Shown one piece after another: positions 59,301 to 64,000 of a stretch of 64,000 bases of DNA (its first letter is position 1; each line of letters starts with the position of its first letter). The position numbers and the translations under genes were made by a program. The stretch comes from Tillandsia leiboldiana. Its lineage: Eukaryota; Streptophyta; Magnoliopsida; Poales; Bromeliaceae. Location: positions 23,722,743 to 23,786,742 of the forward strand of contig CM055076.1 in the NCBI GenBank assembly GCA_029204045.2, in the 5' to 3' direction. The notes beneath the pieces were generated by a model. It saw only the letters and a list, made by a program, of their open reading frames with translations. It did no database searches and was not told the origin of the DNA.

Positions 59301-61252
59301 CTGACAAGGTATTGACACGATATGACCCCTATGCTGATGGCATGGCTCAAATCCCTCTTTTCTTTGAAATTAAAAAGTAATTACATCAAGCCAAAAAAAA
59401 AAAAAAACGATAAAGAATTTACAATAAGCAATTAGAATATATTGATGCCAAAGAAAATGAATATTTCATGCCAAAGTGTATCGGCACACAAAATAATTTG
59501 TCAAGGGCACACATCAATTCGGCATGGCTCACACCGTGTCGTACCATGCCAACCAGTGCTCGACAAAATCCTGTTCCTCGGCACTTAAATCTTTGTGACC
59601 AAGCCACTATCAACAAGAAACATCTTAAACACAAGTTTGAACTGCTAATGTGAAACAGCAGCTCCATAATCTATTAGTAGTAATTAGTAAAAGAATAGCA
59701 ACCAATAATTTGTTTCTAATACATCAATGCAAGTAGGGGTGGAAAAACTCATGAGCTCCACAATCATGAGACTAACTAATAGATAAGTGATAACCAGAAA
59801 ATGTCCAACAAACAAATTTAAATAACTGTAAGCATTTTAAATTTCTTTAAGAAACATATTAACTAGTAAGTCAGCTCGTATGGTGCACTAGAAAATGCAA
59901 AAGCACATTAAAATCAGAAAAAAGTTTACACTAGACATTAAAAAAAAATAAAAAAACTGTTACTTGATCACAGCATCTTGTGATCACTATTCACTAACAA
60001 TGTACAAAAAGTCAAAAACAGAGGCTCACCCTTCACTACATTGGTTGCACTTTATGATCACATTGTTATGGACAGAACCCAAATGGAATCAATGAGCATA
60101 TAAGACATGTAGAAAATAGACACAATTCAAATTAAAATAGTCATTGTTTTCGGATGAAAATCAATAGGTCTACTTTAGTAACCATAATCATATTCCATAC
60201 CACTAATGCATCAGCAAGGCCTTCAGCAGTGGCAGTGTCACTGAAACCGCCACCAATAAATCGTACTCCTGATAGCCACCGAAGGAAAATATCCGGATCT
60301 TTGGTCCAGCCACTCCGTTGCACAGTGAAAGCTGCATTAAAGAACTTATTAAAGTTTCAGTTGTGGCAGGAAATGTCTATAATATAGCAAAAAAGCTACA
60401 TAATAAGCTCTCAAACAAGTGCTCCTGTACTGCCTATATCTAGGACATATAGCTGCAAATTTCCGAACTCGTTTCCTCCTTAATTAAATAACAATAATCT
60501 GAAAACTGTCCTCTTGTGAAATCAACATCATATATGCTGTAGAAAATCAAAATACTATTGGCACACAAAATAATACTACACTTCTGATGCTGGGTAGCTT
60601 TAGTTTGTCAGAAAAGAAAAACTATTTGTCTACAAAAAAATTGTAACTTTAACTAACATTAGTACCAACTCTGAAAACACAAAAATCAAAAGTGAAATTA
60701 TGCATTCTTTAGAAGAATGGTATTTTGATAGATGAAGCAAAGACGGTCAGAAAGTTCCATGTTGGTTTACCATGCTATATCTATATCTAAAATGTGTAAG
60801 ATGCTGTCAGGTTATGCGCCATTATTGTAGATTGAACACACTAGGTCACTTTGGACGGTAGCGAACATTGCTCAACAAACCAAAAGGCAATAGTTGTGAT
60901 GAGGTTAGAAATGAACTATCCAAAATCCAAGATAACGGGTGCCAAAGTATAGTAGAGGCACAATAATTTAGTTAAAGGGGGAAAAAAAGAGGAATAATTT
61001 GGCATACCACTAAGAGCTCCATGAGTATTAAAGATAACCATGGCAAACTCAGGACCTGCACCAGACATCTTCTGCAAATCAAGGGAAAAAAGTTATTGAA
61101 CGTAATGCAATAAAAAATGAACATCAGACTAAAGAAGGGGAAATTGTCTCAACATTGTGAAACATCATATTTTAATTGAGCATCTTATTTGAAAGGACAA
61201 AATTGCACATACAAGTTAGGTCCTAGTTAGAATTTGTTTGAATAGATAAAGG

Positions 61253-61334
<82 letters not shown>

Positions 61335-63539
61335 AGGTTCGAAGTGCCGTGGCACGGGGGCGTGCCGCTCGCCGCCTGGCACGGTACGGTACCGGCACGC
61401 CCCCGTGCCGACACGTGGCACGCTTGCGTGCCGATGGATACGCATGACCTCCCAGTGGCACGCTCTGGCACGGCTTTTTTTTGTTTTTTTTGTTCCCAAT
61501 AAGCTCTTATAATATTGTTTTGCACTGTTTAGTCAAAAAATTATGAATATTGACTATATATAGCTTACTACACTTACCAATTGACATACTGATAATTGTT
61601 TTTAATATATAAAGTACAACTATATCTCATAGAGAATAGAAATAACAATATAATAAATAAATTCTAAATAGAAATAACTATATCTCATAGAGAATAGAAA
61701 TAACTATATCTCATAGAGAATAAAAATTATGAATATTGACTATATATAGCTTACTACACTCACAAATTAACATACTTGTTAGTTGGGACTCAAAATCAGA
61801 ATCGCTTCGATATTATGATTCAGGTTCGCCGACGGCTTCGCGGTGCGACTTCGAAATTTTGTGGATGTCTGTGGTGGAAGCGAAGGGCTCGGAGCCCCCC
61901 GCGGTACGGATCCGATCCGCTAAGGAAAAACCCTAATTTCTCTTTTATTTAAAAAAACAAAAAAATTACTATGCATTACTGTACACATGTGACTAAAAAA
62001 AAAAAGAAAAAAAAAAAAAAGAAAAGAAAAAACACCTAACTATGCCTGTTTTAAAAAATACAGAAAAAAATCTAAAGAAAAACAAAAAAAAAAAACAAAA
62101 AAAAAAAAAAAAATTGGAAAACGGGCCGTGCCGGCCGGCACGGGCCGGCACGGCACGCGATACCCACCAGGGTATCGCTCTGTCTCGAGCGATACCCTGG
62201 GGGTATCGTTCGAGACAGGGGGGGTCCGAGACCCCCCCTGTACCGTGCCCCTCTTTGAGGGGCACGGTACGTGCCGCCCGTGCCGGCCCGGCACGGGCGG
62301 CACTTTAATCCTTGATATATATATATATATATAATTTAATCCTTCCCAGACTATAACAATAAGTCGATATTACTGATGGCAATTTTGCACCAGATTGTGG
62401 AATGTCAGCTAAACTTTATAAGTGTGTGTCAGCAATTCAATCTTATAATTGGTCTTCTCTATGGATTGAAGCAAGTCATGGCAATTTCTGGCCATTATTA
62501 GATCTTATGACAAGATATCAATAATTGCAACATAGATAGCTTATAATTGGTATTCTTCTTTACAACTTGAAGCCCACAGCAGCGAAGGGTTCTTGTTACA
62601 TTTTATCTACGTATGAATGTTCTGCCATCTAGTGCGACATAAATATCAAAACTTTTCGAAAGTAGTGCATCTCCATGAACAAATGGTTTTACTTGCAACA
62701 TCATGCCTCAATGCCGACTGGCCTTTACATGCCCATAAAAGGATAGTAATAGTAAATAGCAAGATCCTTCATTGGGAGTTATATTCATCCCAAGGAACAT
62801 GGAATAGCTATAAGTCAGCATGCCGATATCAGATAGCATTAAACAAGTCTTGGCAATATTCTATGTCAATTTATTTGGAGATAAGTGAAGATGAATGGTG
62901 ATCATAATATGCAAGAATGTACATGAAACAATCAAAGCTAATAAAGTCAGTGTGCTGTTAGTTGCCGTATGGTTGGTTCCACACCTTCTTACTTCCCTAG
63001 GAAAGTTTCTTGCGACTAAATCTTAAACATGCAGTTCATTTCCTATCTTATTACAAGTAGTGTTTGGCAATACAATTCAAACTAATTAAAATTTACAACA
63101 CTTCCCCAAGAAACCTTCTTACAACCAAATCATTAATATGTACTTCATTTTCTATCTCATTACAAATTGTGTTTGGCACTACAATCCAAATTAATTAAAA
63201 TTTATGTACAAGAAAATAACATGACGAAGAAGAGTAGATTATTAACTTTTTGCTTAACCACTGGCTCAGAGATACTAATATCACTTCACTGTATATAAGG
63301 GCTAACATTTTTTTTTGAAAGGATAAAGAAATTTAAATGCTTCTGGAGAGTGTGAATATATTCTTCCTGCTGAAAGAAGAACTACCTGCTATTATCAAAA
63401 CTCAAAAGAGCAAACTAAATTCTCTAGAAAAGGGTTTCAGGCCATCAGTCATCAAAAATAAGGGTGCTTTTGAAGAAAGAGAACCCAAATAATAGTTGGT
63501 GAGAGTACCTGTCCATTTAGCTCATTCGCACAAAAGGAC
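44053..63539 (-). CDS. MED25: Mediator complex subunit 25 (PFT1), 5' end outside window
   Basis: Fourteen exons with agreeing phases, in gene order: 63509-63539, 61008-61071, 60201-60331, 58238-58432, 58070-58135, 57339-57534, 53115-53179, 52256-53014, 51574-51627, 49007-49035, 46665-46733, 45998-46082, 44950-45036, 44053-44547; 775 codons visible. About 35 N-terminal codons lie beyond the right edge. The start holds the von Willebrand A domain (FAMVIFNTHGAL, QRSGWTKDPDIFLRWLS, KHCILVAASNPYPLPTP, LSVIAPKQLPKLKAIYNAG, DHSKNPHFLVLLSENFMEA), which in plants links the protein to Mediator. Exon 8 gives the Ser/Gly/Met-rich linker (NVSILNNLSQ, GMNQNIMTGLG). YVRIWE to GMLFPGDMVVF is the activator-binding ACID region. 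The last exon is a glutamine tract ending GPTSMPGGGFLP. MED25 bridges transcription factors and RNA polymerase II in jasmonate, light and flowering responses. No stop or frameshift was seen. Introns of up to 4 kb are full of small transposons. Confidence 0.95.
44174..44440 (-). repeat. CAG/CTG microsatellite encoding the MED25 glutamine tract
   Basis: On the coding strand, CAG and CAA runs encode blocks of about 7 or 10 glutamines, each separated by one Leu (CTTCAG or CTGCAG context). At least seven blocks occur, so the tract has a higher-order unit of LQ7 or LQ10. Confidence 0.95.
45449..45766. mobile_element. Inverted-end insertion in MED25 intron
   Basis: ATTTTGATTTGGCTACACAAC..CAATTTGTTTGATCTGAATC at the left is mirrored by GACTCAAATCAAACAAATTG..GTAGTCAAATCAAAATGG at the right, arms of about 90 bp. 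It lies in the intron between exons 45998-46082 and 44950-45036. Target duplication not resolved. Confidence 0.6.
46195..46630. mobile_element. Inverted-end insertion in MED25 intron, hosting a SINE
   Basis: ATCTGAACTTTCATATATTCCC on the left and GGGGTATGAATGAAAGTTCAAA on the right are inverted, as are ATATATCCTTGAAAA and GAAGTGTATATATG more loosely. A SINE sits inside it (46304-46440). Outer limits approximate. Confidence 0.5.
46304..46440 (-). mobile_element. tRNA-derived SINE
   Basis: A 137-bp insertion flanked by a perfect 18-bp direct repeat TATTGCACACATATCCTT (46286-46303 and 46441-46458). Read on the minus strand, it starts near CTGACCGTCCCTAGCGCAAG, has an A-box-like TGGCAAAGGGC and a B-box-like GTTCGAAGTC about 45 bases later, and ends in CTCTCTCAAAAAAAG, a short A tail. 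Long target duplication, tRNA-like promoter and A tail are the SINE signature. Confidence 0.82.
47149..47441. mobile_element. GC-rich CAAGG/CCTTG element, copy 1
   Basis: TAAGGACTTAAATGTCATGGC and GGACACTAAAATCCTT are inverted ends; inside are GTCGTGCC, GGCACGAGAG and TACGGTATG motifs of the family. Flanks CAGCTTAGG and GAGCTTAGA suggest a 9-bp duplication with two changes. Confidence 0.7.
47527..48544. mobile_element. Tourist-like (Harbinger-type) non-autonomous element
   Basis: Ends GGCTCTATTTGGGTTG and GGAACCAAACAACCCC, flanked by TAA on both sides (47524-47526 and 48545-48547). Inner arms CTGAAACAGATTTTCTG and CAGAAAACTGTTTTCG are inverted too. Another insertion (48083-48420) is nested in it. 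It lies in a MED25 intron. Confidence 0.65.
48083..48420. mobile_element. GGGTAAATTGCACC inverted-repeat insertion
   Basis: GGTAAATTGCACCTTTGGTCC..TTTAATTTGTTGCAATTC is mirrored by ATTGCAACAAATTAAAGTTTG..AGTATCACCC. Similar ends occur on the element at 25501. It is nested in the Tourist-like element. Confidence 0.6.
49990..50615. mobile_element. GC-rich CAAGG/CCTTG element, copy 2
   Basis: Perfect 10-bp direct repeat GATGCAAAGC (49980-49989 and 50616-50625). Ends AAGGATTGCCCATGCC and GGCACGGCAATCCTT. GC-rich arms with GTGCTGTACCATGCC; AT-rich middle. A 9-10 bp duplication points to the Mutator superfamily. Confidence 0.85.
50787..51129. mobile_element. GC-rich CAAGG/CCTTG element, copy 3
   Basis: Perfect 9-bp duplication GCCGCAAAA (50778-50786 and 51130-51138). 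Ends CAAGGTTTGAAGTATCCATCG and CCACGGCACTTAAATCCTT; repeated GTGCCGTACCGTGCC in the arms. Confidence 0.87.
53180..57338. other. Long MED25 intron with repeats and no recognised gene
   Basis: This 4.2-kb intron lies between the exon ending the vWA domain and the small 65-bp exon. It has a duplicated segment (54505-54620 and 54785-54895, sharing TCTAGCAAGAAATGGTTAT and ACCTCAACAAGA) and the inserted element at 55865-57053. Open frames of 60-100 codons in it show no family motifs. Confidence 0.6.
55865..57053. mobile_element. Harbinger/Tourist-like element in MED25 intron
   Basis: GGCCCTATTTGGCCAAGCT at the left and AGCTCGGACAAACAGGTAC at the right are imperfect inverted ends, with TTA on both sides (55862-55864 and 57054-57056). 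The right part is GC-richer (56600-56830) with a 102-codon antisense frame that resembles no protein I know. Confidence 0.55.
58914..59206 (+). mobile_element. TRIM (miniature LTR retrotransposon)
   Basis: Two 83-bp direct repeats, 58914-58996 (TGTTGAACAT..TTTAACA) and 59124-59206 (TATTGAATAT..CTTTAAGA), share AAAAATATATAAACACCGTTC. Directly after the first is TGGTATCAACGTAGG, a primer-binding site matching initiator methionine tRNA as in plant LTR elements (consensus TGGTATCAGAGC); directly before the second is the purine tract GAGGGGGAC. Flanks AGACT and AAACT fit a 5-bp target duplication with one change. At 293 bp, with no coding capacity, it is a typical TRIM. Confidence 0.85.
59250..59594. 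mobile_element. GC-rich CAAGG/CCTTG element, copy 4
   Basis: CAAGGATTAAGTGTCCATCGG at the left and CCTCGGCACTTAAATCTTT at the right. Flanked by TGACCAAG (59242-59249 and 59596-59603). More diverged and less GC-rich than copies 2 and 3. Confidence 0.75.
61257..61332. repeat. (TA)n microsatellite
   Basis: About 76 bp of TA dinucleotides touching the left end of the fifth CAAGG/CCTTG element; TA repeats resume after that element at 62315-62332. Confidence 0.95.
61333..62314. mobile_element. GC-rich CAAGG/CCTTG element, copy 5, enlarged
   Basis: CAAGGTTCGAAGTGCCGTGG at the left and GGCGGCACTTTAATCCTTG at the right, inserted in a TA tract. At 982 bp it is longer than the other copies. It contains duplicated AATATTGACTATATATAGC segments (61547 and 61733), a GC-rich block at 61800-61935 that resembles plant gene sequence, and palindromes at 62150-62250 such as GATACCCTGGGGGTATC. 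It may have picked up foreign sequence. Confidence 0.78.
62335..63508. other. Part of a MED25 intron without a recognised element
   Basis: Ordinary AT-rich intron sequence. A short repeat, CTTCCTACAAC-like AGAAACCTTCTTACAACCAAA with ATTACAA..GTGTTTGGCA.TACAAT, occurs twice (62998-63090 and 63108-63200). A 94-codon open frame at 62617-62901 has no recognisable family. Confidence 0.5.
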
Positions 63540-64000
63540 CTACACAAGTTTCATACATTTCGTTAATAAAAGTTTTGTTTAGGATTCATTTAAGAAAACT
63601 AATTTAAGCAATATTATACACTCATGTCAAATTAAAAAAGTATTTCATTAACAAGAAATTCAAGGAAAAAAACAGGTTTGAGCATGGCACAAGGAGCATA
63701 TAGAGCTAGGCGCAAAAGAAAATGGAGCATACATACAATGGATAAGAACAGAAGTAGGTATCAGTTGGCATAAGTCGTGCTTATCTCCAGCAATACTAAT
63801 GACAACTACTATCCAACTTCTTAAGCAAAAGAGATCATCAATAGGTCATGAGATCCATCTAAATTTTCTCCACTAATTCTGCAGAATCAGCATATCACCA
63901 GAAGTTCTCAGAGGAAACCAATAAGCTGCTTGGATTCTAAATACATTACCTTTAATATCTTATCCACTTAGAGCCTATTTAGATGCATGAACATCTTGTT
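63540..64000. other. MED25 intron running to the window edge
   Basis: Upstream of the exon 63509-63539 no further MED25 exon was found; a splice-like site near 63948 gives a stop in the required frame. The exons for the N-terminal roughly 35 residues must lie beyond 64000. Confidence 0.6.

Noticed and set aside
62617..62901. 94-codon plus-strand frame in a MED25 intron
   Set aside because: Antisense to MED25, no domain, ordinary base composition.
63900..64000. MED25 upstream exon near 63948
   Set aside because: The splice-like site gives a stop codon in the phase required by the next exon and no match to the expected DYLEKIV-type sequence.

Overview
This is an AT-rich plant nuclear window, with introns, GT-AG splice sites, a telomere-type TTTAGGG motif and plant transposon families. 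Gene structure, the SPL2-type gene fragment and repeat style suggest a monocot. Pineapple (Ananas) is a guess from memory of similar repeats and was not checked.

Layout. Positions 1 to about 28.4 kb hold no host gene. They are a nest of transposons and their remnants: Mutator-like elements with 9-bp target duplications (one carrying part of an SPL2-like E3 ligase gene), CACTA miniatures, two miniature families associated with (TA)n tracts, a terminal-inverted-repeat element that carries about 200 bp of TTTAGGG repeats, and a complete 7.03-kb PIF/Harbinger element (12266-19297) flanked by TAA. The Harbinger element holds a transposase gene (minus strand, three exons, DDE residues present, one in-frame TGA) and a Myb/SANT-like partner gene.

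28.57-38.99 kb is a nine-exon plus-strand gene for a plant acid-lipase-type alpha/beta hydrolase (789 codons plus stop, reconstructed exon by exon with phases that agree). Its last exon carries a recent in-frame 58-codon tandem duplication. 39-44 kb is the convergent intergenic space; it holds a Mutator-like miniature, about 2 kb of a satellite with a unit near 148 bp, and a second, inverted copy of the telomere-repeat element.

44.05-63.54 kb and beyond the right edge is MED25 (Mediator subunit 25, PFT1) on the minus strand: 14 coding exons are visible and the first roughly 35 codons lie outside the window. Its C terminus is a CAG-repeat-encoded glutamine tract with regularly spaced leucines. 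Its introns are loaded with small insertions, including five copies of a GC-rich CAAGG/CCTTG element family, a 293-bp TRIM retrotransposon, a tRNA-derived SINE with an 18-bp target duplication, and Tourist-like elements. The first 85 bases of the window are a diverged copy of the MED25 glutamine-rich exon, about 44 kb from the gene.

No operon-like or defence-like new system is visible. The strongest leads are the gene-capturing Mutator-like element, the mobile telomere-repeat element, the nearly intact Harbinger pair, the lipase tail duplication and the MED25 fragment at the left edge. All homology calls are by eye.
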